A DNA stretch of 64,000 bases from Pseudomonas sp. stari2 (GTDB taxonomy: Bacteria; Pseudomonadota; Gammaproteobacteria; Pseudomonadales; Pseudomonadaceae), in NCBI RefSeq assembly GCF_040760005.1, contig NZ_CP099760.1, positions 4,991,501-5,055,500 on the forward strand, written 5' to 3'. This document shows positions 1 to 9,401 of this stretch, one piece after another. Each line of letters starts with the position of its first letter. Position 1 is the stretch's first letter. The notes under the pieces are model-generated. The model saw nothing but the letters and a program-made list of their open reading frames with translations, did no database searches and was not told the DNA's origin. Position numbers and translations under genes: made by a program.

Positions 1-66
1 GCCCGCTCCCACAGGGTACTGCGTTGTTCTCAAGATCACGCGGGACCTGTGGGAGCGGGCTTGCCC
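1..66. repeat. REPIN: two inverted REP arms
   Basis: Bases 1-15 (GCCCGCTCCCACAGG) are the exact reverse complement of bases 46-60 (CCTGTGGGAGCGGGC), followed by TTGCC. This is the abundant fluorescent-pseudomonad REP core, here as a divergent pair enclosing about 30 bp, the REPIN arrangement. The left edge may extend outside the window. Confidence 0.8.
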
Positions 67-111
67 CGGGCGGCGTTCCGACGATGAGGCCGGAACAGTC
101 ACGACCAGACT

Positions 112-438
112 TCAGCCCTTCACCAGACTACGCACCGCCTCAATCTCCGGCACTTCCCGTTTATTCATATAAACGCGCAACGGCTCGGTAATGTTGATCC
201 GGTCATCGATGTTCTGGTCCAGCAGCAACTGGATCAGTTCGCGCTTGAGGGTCATGGTCTGTTCGGTGGTCGGTGCCCAGACGAATTCGCTGCAAGGAAT
301 GATGCCGTCATCGGCCACGTCCATGCCGAACGAGTCCTCACTGAAGCGCACGATGTACTGGCCGGTCTTGCGGTTGAGGCCGACGAAGCCCTTGAGGTCG
401 TCGGCGGCCTGGCAGATGAGTTGCGATGTGATGCGCAT
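112..438 (-). CDS. Conserved hypothetical protein, 108 aa
   Basis: No function recognised. The 108-residue soluble protein has no signal peptide or membrane segment and mixes acidic and basic residues evenly. A GTG start 12 bases upstream is possible, but the ATG at 438 has GAGG six bases in front and is preferred. It stands alone between the REPIN and the divergent glpQ; the 200-bp gap to glpQ must hold both promoters. Confidence 0.7.
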   Translation of the reverse strand: MRITSQLICQAADDLKGFVGLNRKTGQYIVRFSEDSFGMDVADDGIIPCSEFVWAPTTEQTMTLKRELIQLLLDQNIDDRINITEPLRVYMNKREVPEIEAVRSLVKG

Positions 439-655
439 GGTAAACCTCACGAAAAGGATCGATGGTCTACACGCAGGGCAATGAGTGGCACGCCCTCTGC
501 CGGGGCGATTGCCATGGCCAAGCGTACTGCAAACGAACGCACAAAAGTGCGGAAATATTCGCTTTCAGTACGTTTATGTCGGTCTCGCGATAGCACGTTT
601 TCGTTTGAGTTGCTAAAAGGTACATCTTCGAAAATACCTGCGAAAGGACCTCGAC

Positions 656-1783
656 ATGCCCGCCACGTTTACCAAAAGCGCACTGCTGCTGAGCCTGATG
701 CTCGGCCTCGGTCAGGCTCACGCTGCCAGCCAGCCAACCCCTGTTGCGCTCGCTGCCTCCGAGGGCATTCCGCACCCGGCGGTGATCGCCCACCGTGGAG
801 CGTCCTTCGATGCCCCGGAATCCACCGCCGCCTCCTACAAACTGGCCCGTGACCTGGGCGCCGATTACCTGGAAATGGACTTGCAGCGCAGCAAGGACGG
901 CGTGCTGTTCGCCCTGCACGACGACAACCTGCAGCGCACCACCGACGTCGCCACCAAGTTCCCGGAGCGCAAGGACAGCCCGGCCAATGCCTTCACCATG
1001 GCCGAACTGAAAACCCTCGACGCCGGCAGCTGGTACAACGCCAAGTACCCGGATCGCGCGCGTCCGTCCTACGTCGGTCTGAAGATTCTGACCCTCGACG
1101 AAATCATCGACATCGCCCAGGCCAACCCGCAGCACAAGCCGGGCCTGTACATCGAGACCAAGGAACCGCAACTGTTCCCCGGCATCGAGCATGACCTGAA
1201 GGAAAAACTCCAGGCTCGCGGTTTGCTGATCCCGGCCGGTGCCAAGCAGCCTAAAGATGCCACCAGCGTCGGCGCAGGCAACGGTAAAGTGATCCTGCAG
1301 ACCTTCGAGAAAAACAGCCTCGAACTGCTGCAAAAGGAGATGCCGCAGGTGCCGAAGATCCTGTTGCTGTGGGTCGGCGAAGGCAGCATCGAGCCAAAAT
1401 CGAAAGTGACCTTTGCCGAATCCGGCGAGAAGGACAAGAACGTTTTCTACGGCAAGCAAGAGCCGAAATCCGAAGCTGAATTCAAGCAGTGGATCGACTA
1501 CGCCAAGGCTCAGGGCGCCATCGGTACAGGCCCTTCGGCCAAGCTGACCCACGGCGGCGATCAGAGCTATTCGGACCTCGTGCAGCCATGGATGAACAAG
1601 TACACCCACGACAAGGGCTTGCTGGTGCACGTCTACACCGTCGATGAGCCAGTGGACTATGAGAAAGTCATGGCCGCCGGCGTCGACGGCATCTTCACCA
1701 ACCGCGCCAGCGAACTGCTGAAGTTCTACAAACGCCCGGCCGCCGCCAGTGTGGATCAGGTGTTGAAGAACAACGGTTTCTGA
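656..1783 (+). CDS. glpQ: Periplasmic glycerophosphodiester phosphodiesterase
   Basis: Hydrolyses glycerophosphodiesters (deacylated phospholipids) to glycerol-3-phosphate and an alcohol in the periplasm. A signal peptide covers residues 1-23 (cleavage after AHA). The GDPD signature is present: HRGAS at 46-50, EST at 55-57, the metal-binding ExD pair at 73-75 and HD at 88-89, which are the catalytic and calcium-ligand positions of the family. Length (375 aa) fits the GlpQ type. The ATG follows AAAGGA. Monocistronic; a REP-like hairpin lies just downstream. Confidence 0.9.
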   Translation: MPATFTKSALLLSLMLGLGQAHAASQPTPVALAASEGIPHPAVIAHRGASFDAPESTAASYKLARDLGADYLEMDLQRSKDGVLFALHDDNLQRTTDVATKFPERKDSPANAFTMAELKTLDAGSWYNAKYPDRARPSYVGLKILTLDEIIDIAQANPQHKPGLYIETKEPQLFPGIEHDLKEKLQARGLLIPAGAKQPKDATSVGAGNGKVILQTFEKNSLELLQKEMPQVPKILLLWVGEGSIEPKSKVTFAESGEKDKNVFYGKQEPKSEAEFKQWIDYAKAQGAIGTGPSAKLTHGGDQSYSDLVQPWMNKYTHDKGLLVHVYTVDEPVDYEKVMAAGVDGIFTNRASELLKFYKRPAAASVDQVLKNNGF

Positions 1784-1807
1784 TCTGTAAATCGGGCGTC
1801 AGTATTC

Positions 1808-1847
1808 GCGAGCAGGCCCACTCCCATTGGGAGTCCGGCCTGCTCGC
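1808..1847. repeat. REP-like long palindrome downstream of glpQ
   Basis: A nearly perfect hairpin: GCGAGCAGGCC and ACTCCC on the left pair with GGGAGT and GGCCTGCTCGC on the right around a three-base loop. No T-run follows, so it is more likely a REP-type element or a 3' end stabiliser than a classical terminator. Confidence 0.6.
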
Positions 1848-1921
1848 TGTGTATTAAGGGTGAATTAAGTTGAGGTCGTTAACCTGAGCCCACTTGAACG
1901 AATCACCCAAAGGAATAACCG

Positions 1922-2227
1922 ATGAAAACCCTGACTGCCCTGTTTACCGCTGCTGCCCTGACCCTCACCGCGGGCCTGGCCCAGGCTGACGTTCGTGTCG
2001 ATCAGATCCCTGAGCTGGTCAAGTCCGGCAAGATCAAGCCACTGGAAGAGCTGAACAAGATTGCCCTGGCCCTGCACCCGGGCGCGACCATCGTCGACAC
2101 CGACCTGGACAACCATTTCAACGGCTATGAGTACGAAGTCGAACTGCGTACTGCCGATGGCAAGGAATGGGATGTTGACCTGGATGCGGCCACCGGCAAG
2201 GTTCTGAGCAACAAGCAAGATCACTGA
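1922..2227 (+). CDS. Small periplasmic PepSY-domain protein
   Basis: A 101-residue exported protein: signal peptide 1-22 (cleavage after AQA), then one PepSY domain over roughly residues 30-98, ending in the typical pattern of an acidic strand followed by D-A-A-TGKVL near the C-terminus. PepSY domains are thought to inhibit peptidases or bind sensor partners; the partner cannot be inferred, since no sensor kinase or peptidase is adjacent. AAAGGAATAACCG gives a clear ribosome site. A strong terminator follows directly. Confidence 0.85.
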   Translation: MKTLTALFTAAALTLTAGLAQADVRVDQIPELVKSGKIKPLEELNKIALALHPGATIVDTDLDNHFNGYEYEVELRTADGKEWDVDLDAATGKVLSNKQDH

Positions 2228-2244
2228 TTACCTCGCAAGACAAA

Positions 2245-2276
2245 GCCGCACGATTTTCGGATCGTGCGGCTTTTTT
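2245..2276 (+). terminator. Rho-independent terminator after the PepSY gene
   Basis: GCCGCACGAT and ATCGTGCGGC form a 10-bp perfect stem with a six-base loop (TTTCGG), followed by TTTTTT. Confidence 0.92.
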
Positions 2277-2287
2277 GTGTCTGCGAC

Positions 2288-2731
2288 TTATGCAGAAGTA
2301 CTGACCAACGCCCCCGACGTACTCGAATCAGACTCCTGCAACGCCGCCAGCAACGCCGCCGTCGCCGTCTGCAACGAAGCCGACGTCGTCGCGATCTGCG
2401 ACTGCGCAGCGGCAACATCCGCCGCCTTGGCATCCTGACTTTCCTGATTCGCCTGAGCCGCTTGCAGCGCCTGTTGCTGTTCCTGCAATTGCTTTTGCAG
2501 CTCGGCGATCTGCTTGCGCAGTTCTTTCACGGTATCCGATTCATCATTGCCGGAGCTGCTGTCACCGGTCGGTGCTGCACCACCGCCCGCCGCAACTTTG
2601 CTGGTGTCAGCCTTCACACCGGTGCCGGCCGCCGCTGTGGTCGAGGTGTCGTCGACCGGGTCGGCAATCGATGTTTTGCTGGTAGGTGTGGTGACGGTCT
2701 GATTGATCGAAACAGACGTGATGCTGACCAT
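2288..2731 (-). CDS. FlxA-like coiled-coil protein, 147 aa
   Basis: Low-complexity Ser/Thr/Ala/Asp-rich N-terminal half (about 1-70) followed by a heptad-rich Gln/Leu/Lys segment at about 75-105 (LRKQIAELQKQLQEQQQ) that predicts a coiled coil, then an Ala/Gln/Ser tail. This organisation matches the FlxA-like family, named for an Escherichia coli flagellar-regulon gene of unknown role. The frame stays open farther upstream, but the ATG at 2731 has GGAG eight bases in front. No signal peptide or membrane segment. Confidence 0.7.
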   Translation of the reverse strand: MVSITSVSINQTVTTPTSKTSIADPVDDTSTTAAAGTGVKADTSKVAAGGGAAPTGDSSSGNDESDTVKELRKQIAELQKQLQEQQQALQAAQANQESQDAKAADVAAAQSQIATTSASLQTATAALLAALQESDSSTSGALVSTSA

Positions 2732-2798
2732 GGGAAATCTCCAATGACGGTTATGAATAACCGGCCATCGGCGATGCGCACGTGAAATTGAGATCGAC

Positions 2799-2831
2799 TG
2801 TGTACCGACTCGGTAACCGGGCCGGTACACA
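2799..2831. repeat. 9-bp inverted repeat between chemoreceptor and FlxA-like gene
   Basis: TGTGTACCG (2799-2807) is mirrored by CGGTACACA (2823-2831) around a 15-base loop. It lies just past the chemoreceptor stop codon at 2844 and upstream of the FlxA-like gene. It could be a weak terminator (no T-run) or an operator for the small gene. Confidence 0.4.
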
Positions 2832-2843
2832 ATCAGTGGCGGG

Positions 2844-4466
2844 TCAGACGCTCAGGCGAGCAGTGACGTCGTTGAGTTGGCCGGACAGGCCATGCAGGTT
2901 CTGGCTGGCGCTTTCAGTGCGCTGCACGTTGTCGAGGTTGGTGCTGGCGATCGAGGTGATCTCGGTCAGGTTGCGCGAGATGTCTTCGGCCACTGAAGTC
3001 TGTTCTTCAGCCGCCGTGGCGATCTGGCGGTTCATGTCGCGGATCGCTTCGACCGCGTGGGTGATGCGCTCGAGCATGGCGCCGGCCTGGGTCACTTGCT
3101 CGACGCTTTCATCGCTGCGGGTCTGGCCGCTGTCGATGGCGTGGGCCGCATCCACCGCGCCGGTCTGCACGCTGTGGATGATCTGATTAATCTCGATGAT
3201 CGACTCCGCCGTGCGCTGCGCGAGGTTGCGCACTTCGTCGGCGACCACCGCAAAACCACGCCCGGCTTCCCCTGCTCGGGCCGCTTCGATGGCGGCGTTG
3301 AGCGCCAGCAGGTTGGTCTGCTCGGCGATGCCGCGAATCACTTCCAGCACCTTGCCGATGCGGCCGCTGTCGGCTTCCAGACGACGGATCACCGTGGCGG
3401 TGTTGGCGATTTCGCCGCGCATCTGGGTGATGCTGTGGATGGTGCTCTGCATGACCTTCTCGCCCTGCTGGGCGGACTGGTCGGCATCGTCGGCAGCGCG
3501 CGCTGCATCAGCCGCATGGCGGGCGACTTCCTGGGCAGTGGCAGACATTTCGTTCATCGCCGTGGCCACCTGATCGGTGCGGTTGAACTGCTCGTTGGTG
3601 CCGCCGGCCATGACGGTGGCGATGGCGTTCAATTCGCCGCTGGCGCTGTCCAGATCCTTGGCGCTGCGCTGCAGATGGTTGAAAGTTTCGGCGAGGAAAT
3701 CGCGCAGAGTGTTGGCCGCAGCAGCCAGGTTGCCCAGTTCGTCCTGACGGTCGCTGGCCACACGCTCGACCAGACGCCCCTTGCTCAACTGGGTGACGTA
3801 GTCGATGAGCTTGCGGATCGGCTCGACCAGATTGCGGTTGACCAGCCACAGGCTCAGTAAACCGATCAGCAGGCCCGACGCGAGCATCACCAGTAGCCCC
3901 AGCCAAACGGTGCGATCGGCACTGGCGCTGATCTGCGCCGATTGCTCGGTGCCCTGCTTGCGCAGCTCGGCCACCAGCTCGCTCATCTGGTCGCTGGCGG
4001 CACGGTCAACACCTTTGACCGCCACGTCGCCAGCGGTCGGATCGGCACCGGCGGCGACGTAGGCATCGCGGCCCTTCTGATACGCAGCACCCAGCAGTCG
4101 ATGTTCTTCGCGCAGGCGTTCGATGCGGGTTTTCAGCGCAGGCTCGAGGCCTTTCTGGTTGGCCAGCTCACCGAGGATGTCCTGCACATCGCGCTGACGG
4201 TCTTCGAACTGGCCCCAGTACTTGGCCAGGTCCGCTGGCTGCTTGCCGCGCAGCAGGACGTTTTTCCACTCCTGCACTTGCACCTTGAATTGCAGGTTGG
4301 CTTCGTCGATCAGTTGCGAGGCGTGCAAGGGGCCGGCGATCAACTGGCTGTAACTCTGCACGCCGTTGGACAGGAAGTGAAAGCAGGCCAGCGCGATCAA
4401 CAGCATCGCCAGCAGGCTGCCGCTCAGCAGGGCAAGAATTTGCGCTCTCAGGGATTTTTGCAACAT
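2844..4466 (-). CDS. Methyl-accepting chemotaxis protein
   Basis: A 540-residue inner-membrane chemoreceptor. Membrane segment 1 is about residues 8-32, followed by a periplasmic helical sensor of about 150 residues, membrane segment 2 at about 190-210, a HAMP domain, and the cytoplasmic signalling hairpin containing [18 protein letters not shown], which contacts CheA/CheW. Ligand unknown. The reading frame extends 60 codons upstream, but that part has no membrane character; the ATG at 4466 gives the normal family length although its ribosome site is weak. No che genes are adjacent. Confidence 0.88.
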   Translation of the reverse strand: MLQKSLRAQILALLSGSLLAMLLIALACFHFLSNGVQSYSQLIAGPLHASQLIDEANLQFKVQVQEWKNVLLRGKQPADLAKYWGQFEDRQRDVQDILGELANQKGLEPALKTRIERLREEHRLLGAAYQKGRDAYVAAGADPTAGDVAVKGVDRAASDQMSELVAELRKQGTEQSAQISASADRTVWLGLLVMLASGLLIGLLSLWLVNRNLVEPIRKLIDYVTQLSKGRLVERVASDRQDELGNLAAAANTLRDFLAETFNHLQRSAKDLDSASGELNAIATVMAGGTNEQFNRTDQVATAMNEMSATAQEVARHAADAARAADDADQSAQQGEKVMQSTIHSITQMRGEIANTATVIRRLEADSGRIGKVLEVIRGIAEQTNLLALNAAIEAARAGEAGRGFAVVADEVRNLAQRTAESIIEINQIIHSVQTGAVDAAHAIDSGQTRSDESVEQVTQAGAMLERITHAVEAIRDMNRQIATAAEEQTSVAEDISRNLTEITSIASTNLDNVQRTESASQNLHGLSGQLNDVTARLSV

Positions 4467-4741
4467 TGCAGGTACTCGGGACAGGGATGAGGCACGTCCG
4501 GTAAGACGTGAATTGTGGCCGGACATCCGTGTCGGCGGACCTTGGCTCATGGCCGAAGGCGCGCAACCTAACTCATGCGTGATCGGCGTGCCAGAGAGCT
4601 TCTTGAGAAATATCCGACCGCCGGTAACACGTTGATTTGACATCATTTTGCTGTCACAAAAGCGTCATGTGACATTGCGATGATGCGGCTCAGCTGAATC
4701 TGCAAATCCCGCGACAGACGCCCTCTTCCCAGCGAGACTTC

Positions 4742-5758
4742 ATGAACCACAGCCTCGATATCAGCCATCGCGATCCAGACCTGTTCGGCTTGCTCTACGG
4801 TTTTCGTTTTCGCCCCGGTGAGCGTGGTCGCGAGGTCGACTCGGCGACTGCATTGCGCTGCCTGCAAGACGACGGCGATGAGTTTCTCTGGCTGCATCTG
4901 AACCTGGCCCACGCCGCGTGCGAGCGCTGGATGAAAAGCCACCTGCAATTGCCCGAAGAGTTTTTTGAAGCGTTGCACGAAGGTTCGCGCTCGACGCGCA
5001 TCGAGCATGTCGATTCGGCATTGCTGGCGGTGGTCAACGACGTGGTGTTCAACCTCAGCAGCATGGTTTCTTCAGACGTATCGACGCTGTGGGTCTGCGT
5101 ACGCAGCAAACTGATTGTCAGTGCGCGCCTGCAACCGTTGCACTCGGTGGACAAACTGCGTTCGTCGGTGAAGGCCGGCGAGTGCTTTCGCTCGCCGTCG
5201 GAATTGCTCGTGCACTTGCTGCGCGACCAGGGCGAAGTGCTGACCCAGATCGTGCGCAAGACCAGCATGAGCGTCGATCAGGTCGAGGACGAATTGCTGT
5301 CCTCGCGACTGTCGACCAACCGCGCCGAACTCGGCGCCAACCGTCGGGTGCTGGTGCGCCTGCAACGACTGCTGGCGCTGGAGCCAGGTTCGCTGCTGCG
5401 CCTGCTCAACCGGCCGCCGTCCTGGTTGCAGAAGGAAGACGTGAAGGAGCTGCGCAAGTCCACCGAGGAGTTCGCGCTGATCATCAACGACCTCACCGCC
5501 CTCGGCGAGCGGATCAAGCTGTTGCAGGAAGAGATCGCTGCCAACCTCAACGAACAGAGCAACCGCACGCTGTTCACCCTGACCGTGGTGACGGTGCTGG
5601 CGCTGCCGATCAACATCATTGCCGGTTTCTTCGGCATGAACGTCGGCGGCGTGCCGCTGGCCACTGATCCGGAAGGGTTCTGGATTCTGGTGGCGCTGGT
5701 GGTGACGTTTACCGTGATCGCCGGGCGCTGGGCGTTTCGCAAGCGGCGGGATTACTGA
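4742..5758 (+). CDS. zntB: CorA-family divalent metal channel, ZntB-like
   Basis: A 338-residue protein with a large soluble N-terminal domain, a long helix and two C-terminal membrane helices. The CorA-superfamily signature GMN is at residues 298-300 at the end of the first helix, followed by VGGVPL, which resembles ZntB more than CorA. ZntB moves Zn2+ across the inner membrane; substrate (Zn2+ or Mg2+) is an inference here. The region upstream to the divergent chemoreceptor is about 275 bp. The symbol rests on the GMNVGG motif only. Confidence 0.75.
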   Translation: MNHSLDISHRDPDLFGLLYGFRFRPGERGREVDSATALRCLQDDGDEFLWLHLNLAHAACERWMKSHLQLPEEFFEALHEGSRSTRIEHVDSALLAVVNDVVFNLSSMVSSDVSTLWVCVRSKLIVSARLQPLHSVDKLRSSVKAGECFRSPSELLVHLLRDQGEVLTQIVRKTSMSVDQVEDELLSSRLSTNRAELGANRRVLVRLQRLLALEPGSLLRLLNRPPSWLQKEDVKELRKSTEEFALIINDLTALGERIKLLQEEIAANLNEQSNRTLFTLTVVTVLALPINIIAGFFGMNVGGVPLATDPEGFWILVALVVTFTVIAGRWAFRKRRDY

Positions 5759-5902
5759 CTTCCGACAGAGCGTGGAAATGATCACCAGTCAGAAGACCAA
5801 CGGTGCGATTAATCCGCCAAACACTGATCTATCGCAGACTCTCTGTAATATTTAGCAACGATCATGGGCAACACTCCTTCCCCCGCTCAGGATTGTCCGC
5901 CC

Positions 5903-7516
5903 ATGGCTACTCCCTCCCTGACCGCCAGCCCGGCCTCCGCTGCCAGTGGCAGGCCGGCCCTCGACAAGAAAACCGGCCCGTTCACCTACGTGGTGTTTTT
6001 TGCGGTGCTGGCGATGGGGCTGCTGTTCACCGCCTACAGCCTGATGCACGACATGCACCAACTGGGCACGGTGGTCACCACGTGGACCCCGTTCCTGCTG
6101 CTCGGCGTGGCGCTGTTGATTGCGCTGGGCTTCGAGTTCGTCAACGGTTTCCACGACACCGCCAACGCCGTGGCCACGGTGATTTACACCCATTCGATGC
6201 CGCCGTATTTCGCGGTGGTCTGGTCGGGGTTCTTCAACTTCCTCGGCGTGTTGCTGTCGAGCGGCGCGGTGGCGTTCGGCATCATCGCGCTGCTGCCGGT
6301 GGAGCTGATTCTGCAAGTCGGCTCGTCCGCCGGTTTCGCGATGATCTTCGCCCTGCTGATCGCGGCGATTCTGTGGAACCTCGGCACCTGGTGGCTGGGT
6401 CTGCCGGCCTCGTCGTCGCACACGCTGATCGGTTCAATCATCGGCGTCGGCGTGGCCAACGCGTTAATGCATGGCCGCGACGGCACCAGCGGTGTGGACT
6501 GGGCTCAGGCGACCAAGATCGGTTATGCACTGCTGCTGTCGCCGCTGGTGGGTTTCGGTTGTGCGGCGCTGTTGCTGCTGGCGCTGCGCGCGTTCGTGAA
6601 GAACCGTTCACTGTACAAGGCCCCCGAAGGCAACACCCCGCCGCCGTGGTGGATTCGTGGTCTGCTGATCGCCACTTGCACCGGCGTGTCCTTCGCCCAC
6701 GGTTCCAACGACGGCCAGAAAGGCATGGGTCTGATCATGCTGATTCTGGTCGGTACCCTGCCGATGGCCTACGCGCTGAACCGCACCATGCCTGCCGATC
6801 AAACGTTGCAGTTTGCGGCAGTAGCCGAAGTCACCCAGCAGGCGCTGGTGAAAAGCGCCCCGCTGCCGGCCCCGGCCGATCCGCGTCCGGTGCTCTCGGA
6901 TTACGTGCGCAGCAAGCAAGCCACGCCGCAACTGGTCCCGGCCCTCGCCGCGCTGACCGGTCACATCGGTGAAGAAGTGAAAGGCTACGGTTCGCTGTCG
7001 AAAGTCCCGGCCGAAGCCATGGGCAACGTGCGTAACGACATGTACCTGGCCAGCGAAACCATTCGCCTGATGGACAAGAACAAGGTCGGCACCTTCGACG
7101 CCGACACCACCAACAAACTGCAACTGTTCAAGCAGCAGATCGACAATGCCACACGATTTATTCCGCTGTGGGTGAAGATCGCCGTGGCGATCGCGTTGGG
7201 GCTGGGCACCATGGTCGGCTGGAAGCGGATCGTGGTCACCGTCGGCGAGAAGATCGGCAAGACCCACCTGACCTACGCCCAAGGCGCCTCGGCAGAAACG
7301 GTTGCGATGCTGACCATCGGCGCCGCCGATATGTTCGGTCTGCCGGTGTCGACCACTCATGTGTTGTCCTCGGGCGTGGCCGGGACCATGGTCGCCAACG
7401 GTGGCGGCCTGCAGATGAAGACCATCCGCAATCTGCTGATGGCGTGGGTGCTGACGTTGCCGGCGGCGATTCTGCTGTCGGGCAGTCTGTATTGGCTGTT
7501 TACGCAGATCTTCTGA
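5903..7516 (+). CDS. pitA: Inorganic phosphate transporter, Pit family
   Basis: A 537-residue low-affinity phosphate:cation symporter of the inner membrane. Two homologous Pit repeats are visible: the N-terminal GFEFVNGFHDTANAVAT and the later GVSFAHGSNDGQKGMG, both with the N-G/S-x-(H/N)-D signature, and paired ASSSHTLIGS and VSTTHVLSS motifs. About 12 membrane helices surround a hydrophilic central loop. The ATG at 5903 is chosen because CAGGA lies about 10 bases upstream; an ATG at 5864 lacks a ribosome site. No phoU-like DUF47 gene is adjacent, so it is a single-gene unit. Confidence 0.87.
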   Translation: MATPSLTASPASAASGRPALDKKTGPFTYVVFFAVLAMGLLFTAYSLMHDMHQLGTVVTTWTPFLLLGVALLIALGFEFVNGFHDTANAVATVIYTHSMPPYFAVVWSGFFNFLGVLLSSGAVAFGIIALLPVELILQVGSSAGFAMIFALLIAAILWNLGTWWLGLPASSSHTLIGSIIGVGVANALMHGRDGTSGVDWAQATKIGYALLLSPLVGFGCAALLLLALRAFVKNRSLYKAPEGNTPPPWWIRGLLIATCTGVSFAHGSNDGQKGMGLIMLILVGTLPMAYALNRTMPADQTLQFAAVAEVTQQALVKSAPLPAPADPRPVLSDYVRSKQATPQLVPALAALTGHIGEEVKGYGSLSKVPAEAMGNVRNDMYLASETIRLMDKNKVGTFDADTTNKLQLFKQQIDNATRFIPLWVKIAVAIALGLGTMVGWKRIVVTVGEKIGKTHLTYAQGASAETVAMLTIGAADMFGLPVSTTHVLSSGVAGTMVANGGGLQMKTIRNLLMAWVLTLPAAILLSGSLYWLFTQIF

Positions 7517-7527
7517 TCGACCCGAAT

Positions 7528-7555
7528 CCCTGTGAGAGCCTTTGCTCCCACAGGG
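7528..7555. repeat. REP-derived hairpin between pitA and a LysR gene
   Basis: CCCTGTG and CACAGGG pair, extended by an inner GC/GC pair around CTTT. The sequence is a variant of the CCTGTGGGAGC REP core. It lies between two convergent genes and may act as a shared 3' end. Confidence 0.55.
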
Positions 7556-7569
7556 GGTTGCGGCAGGAA

Positions 7570-8466
7570 TCAAAGCGTCGAGCGAATCAAATCCCCCAGC
7601 CAATCCATGAACACCCGCACCCGCAACGGCAGATGCCGCTGCCTCGCATACAGCAGTGAAATGCCCATCGCCGGCGCGGCGTATTGCGGCAGCACGGTGA
7701 CGATCTCGCCGCTGTCCAGATAGGTGTTCATGCCGGTGCGCGGCACCTGAATCAGACCGAATCCTCCCAGACACGCCGACTCGTAGGCATCGGTGCTGTT
7801 GACCGTCACGCTGCCGGCCATCGGCACGCGATGAACCTGGCCATCCTGCTCGTAGACAAACCCTTCCGAACGCGAACCGAGCACACCGACGTAGTGCACC
7901 AGCCGATGCTGCGCCAAGTCTTCAAGGGTCTGCGGCACGCCGTAACGCTCCAGATATGCAGGGCTGGCGCAGTTGATCATGCTGAAATCCCCCAGATGCC
8001 GCGCCACCACCGATTGATCCGGCTGCGCGCCGACGCGCAGCACGCAATCGAAACCTTCGGCGAGCAGGTCGACCCGGCGATCGGTGCTGCTGATTTCCAG
8101 TTCCAGGTTCGGATGACGGGCCATGAACTCCGGCAACTTCGGCATGATCAGCCGCCGCGACAGAATGTTCGGCATATCGACCCGAATCCGCCCGGTCAGC
8201 GACGCCTCGTCCTGACGAAACAGGTTCTCGATTTCGTCCATGTGCGACAGCAGATCCTTGCTGCGCTCGTACAGCGCCAGCCCGTCCTGAGTCGCCTGCA
8301 CCCGGCGCGTGGTGCGTTGCAGCAGGCGCGTGCCGAGCAGGCTCTCCAGCGCCTGCACCTGCTCGGACACCGTCGAGCGCGGCAGCCCCAGACTCTCTCC
8401 CGCCATCGTGAAACTCGACAATTCGCTGACCCGGACGAAGGTGCGCAGCAGTTCCAGTTTGTTCAT
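7570..8466 (-). CDS. LysR-family transcriptional regulator
   Basis: A 298-residue regulator with an N-terminal winged helix-turn-helix (residues about 3-60; SFTMAGESLGLPRSTVSEQVQALE recognition region) and a C-terminal effector-binding domain. It is divergent from the short-chain dehydrogenase at 8587 with a 120-bp shared promoter region, the standard LysR layout, so that dehydrogenase is its probable target. The subgroup resembles CrgA/DmlR-like LysR proteins. Effector unknown. Confidence 0.88.
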   Translation of the reverse strand: MNKLELLRTFVRVSELSSFTMAGESLGLPRSTVSEQVQALESLLGTRLLQRTTRRVQATQDGLALYERSKDLLSHMDEIENLFRQDEASLTGRIRVDMPNILSRRLIMPKLPEFMARHPNLELEISSTDRRVDLLAEGFDCVLRVGAQPDQSVVARHLGDFSMINCASPAYLERYGVPQTLEDLAQHRLVHYVGVLGSRSEGFVYEQDGQVHRVPMAGSVTVNSTDAYESACLGGFGLIQVPRTGMNTYLDSGEIVTVLPQYAAPAMGISLLYARQRHLPLRVRVFMDWLGDLIRSTL

Positions 8467-8586
8467 GGGCCACCTGTTGATTGTTCGGAATGACCGACCA
8501 GTGATTCCGGTTTAAGTCTGTTTATCACCCCAAAGCGGATAAATAAACTTTGCTGCATCAACCGTCACTGCTCTCGAGGAAGACCC

Positions 8587-9342
8587 ATGAACCGCAAAAT
8601 CGCATTGATCACCGGTGCCAGCCGTGGCCTCGGCAAGAACGCCGCCCTGCACCTCGCCGCGCAAGGCGTGGACATCATCGGCACCTACAACAGCCGCGCC
8701 GATGAAGCACAATCGCTGGTCGAGGAGTTGAAAACACTCGGCGCCAACGCCGTGATGCTGCAACTGGATGTCGGTCGCAGCGAAGGTTTTGCCGATTTCG
8801 CTTTGCGGGTCGAGCAGGCGCTGCAACAGCTTGAACGCCCGCGCTTCGATTTCCTGATCAACAACGCCGGAATTGGCGTGCATGCGTCCTTCGCCGACAC
8901 CACGCCGGAGCAGTTCGACCTGCTGATGAACGTGCAGTTGAAAGGGCCGTTCTTCCTGACTCAGCAACTGCTGCCGCTGATCAACGATGGCGGGCGGATC
9001 ATCAACATCTCCAGTGGTCTGGCCCGTTTCACCCTGCCGGGTTATGCCGCTTACGCGGCGATGAAAGGCGCGATGGAAGTGCTGACCCGCTATCAGGCCA
9101 AGGAGCTGGGTGCGCGGCAGATCGCCGTGAATATCCTTGCACCGGGCGCCATCGAAACCGACTTCGGCGGCGGCGCGGTGCGCGACAATTCGGCGCTGAA
9201 CGCGATGGTCGCCAGCAACACCGCGCTGGGCCGTGCCGGGCAGCCGGATGACATTGGCGGCGCACTCGCGCTGCTGCTGTCGCCGGGGGCGCAGTGGATC
9301 AACGGTCAGCGGATTGAAGCGTCGGGCGGGATGTTTCTTTAA
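8587..9342 (+). CDS. Short-chain dehydrogenase/reductase
   Basis: A classical 251-residue NAD(P)-dependent oxidoreductase. TGASRGLG at 9-16 is the Rossmann glycine motif, NNAG at 92-95, catalytic Ser at 142 or 143, Tyr156 and Lys160 (YAAMK). A small Thr-Tyr-Asn-Ser-Arg stretch after strand 2 suggests NADP preference. The C-terminal GQRIEASGGMFL is typical of SDRs. GAGGA precedes the ATG. Substrate cannot be deduced; the divergent LysR gene probably controls it. Confidence 0.87.
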   Translation: MNRKIALITGASRGLGKNAALHLAAQGVDIIGTYNSRADEAQSLVEELKTLGANAVMLQLDVGRSEGFADFALRVEQALQQLERPRFDFLINNAGIGVHASFADTTPEQFDLLMNVQLKGPFFLTQQLLPLINDGGRIINISSGLARFTLPGYAAYAAMKGAMEVLTRYQAKELGARQIAVNILAPGAIETDFGGGAVRDNSALNAMVASNTALGRAGQPDDIGGALALLLSPGAQWINGQRIEASGGMFL

Positions 9343-9363
9343 GCCCGAAAAAAGTCCGGACAA

Positions 9364-9397
9364 AAAAAATCGCAGCCCTCACCGGCTGCGATTTTTT
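9364..9397. terminator. Bidirectional terminator between SDR and PACE genes
   Basis: AAAAAATCGCAGCC and GGCTGCGATTTTTT form a long perfect stem with a five-base loop. It has T-runs on both strands and separates the convergent dehydrogenase and efflux gene. Confidence 0.92.
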
Positions 9398-9401
9398 GTT
9401 T

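Noticed and set aside
2614..2832. Extension or overlapping frame upstream of the FlxA-like gene
   Set aside because: No coding character; crosses the inverted repeat at 2799-2831.
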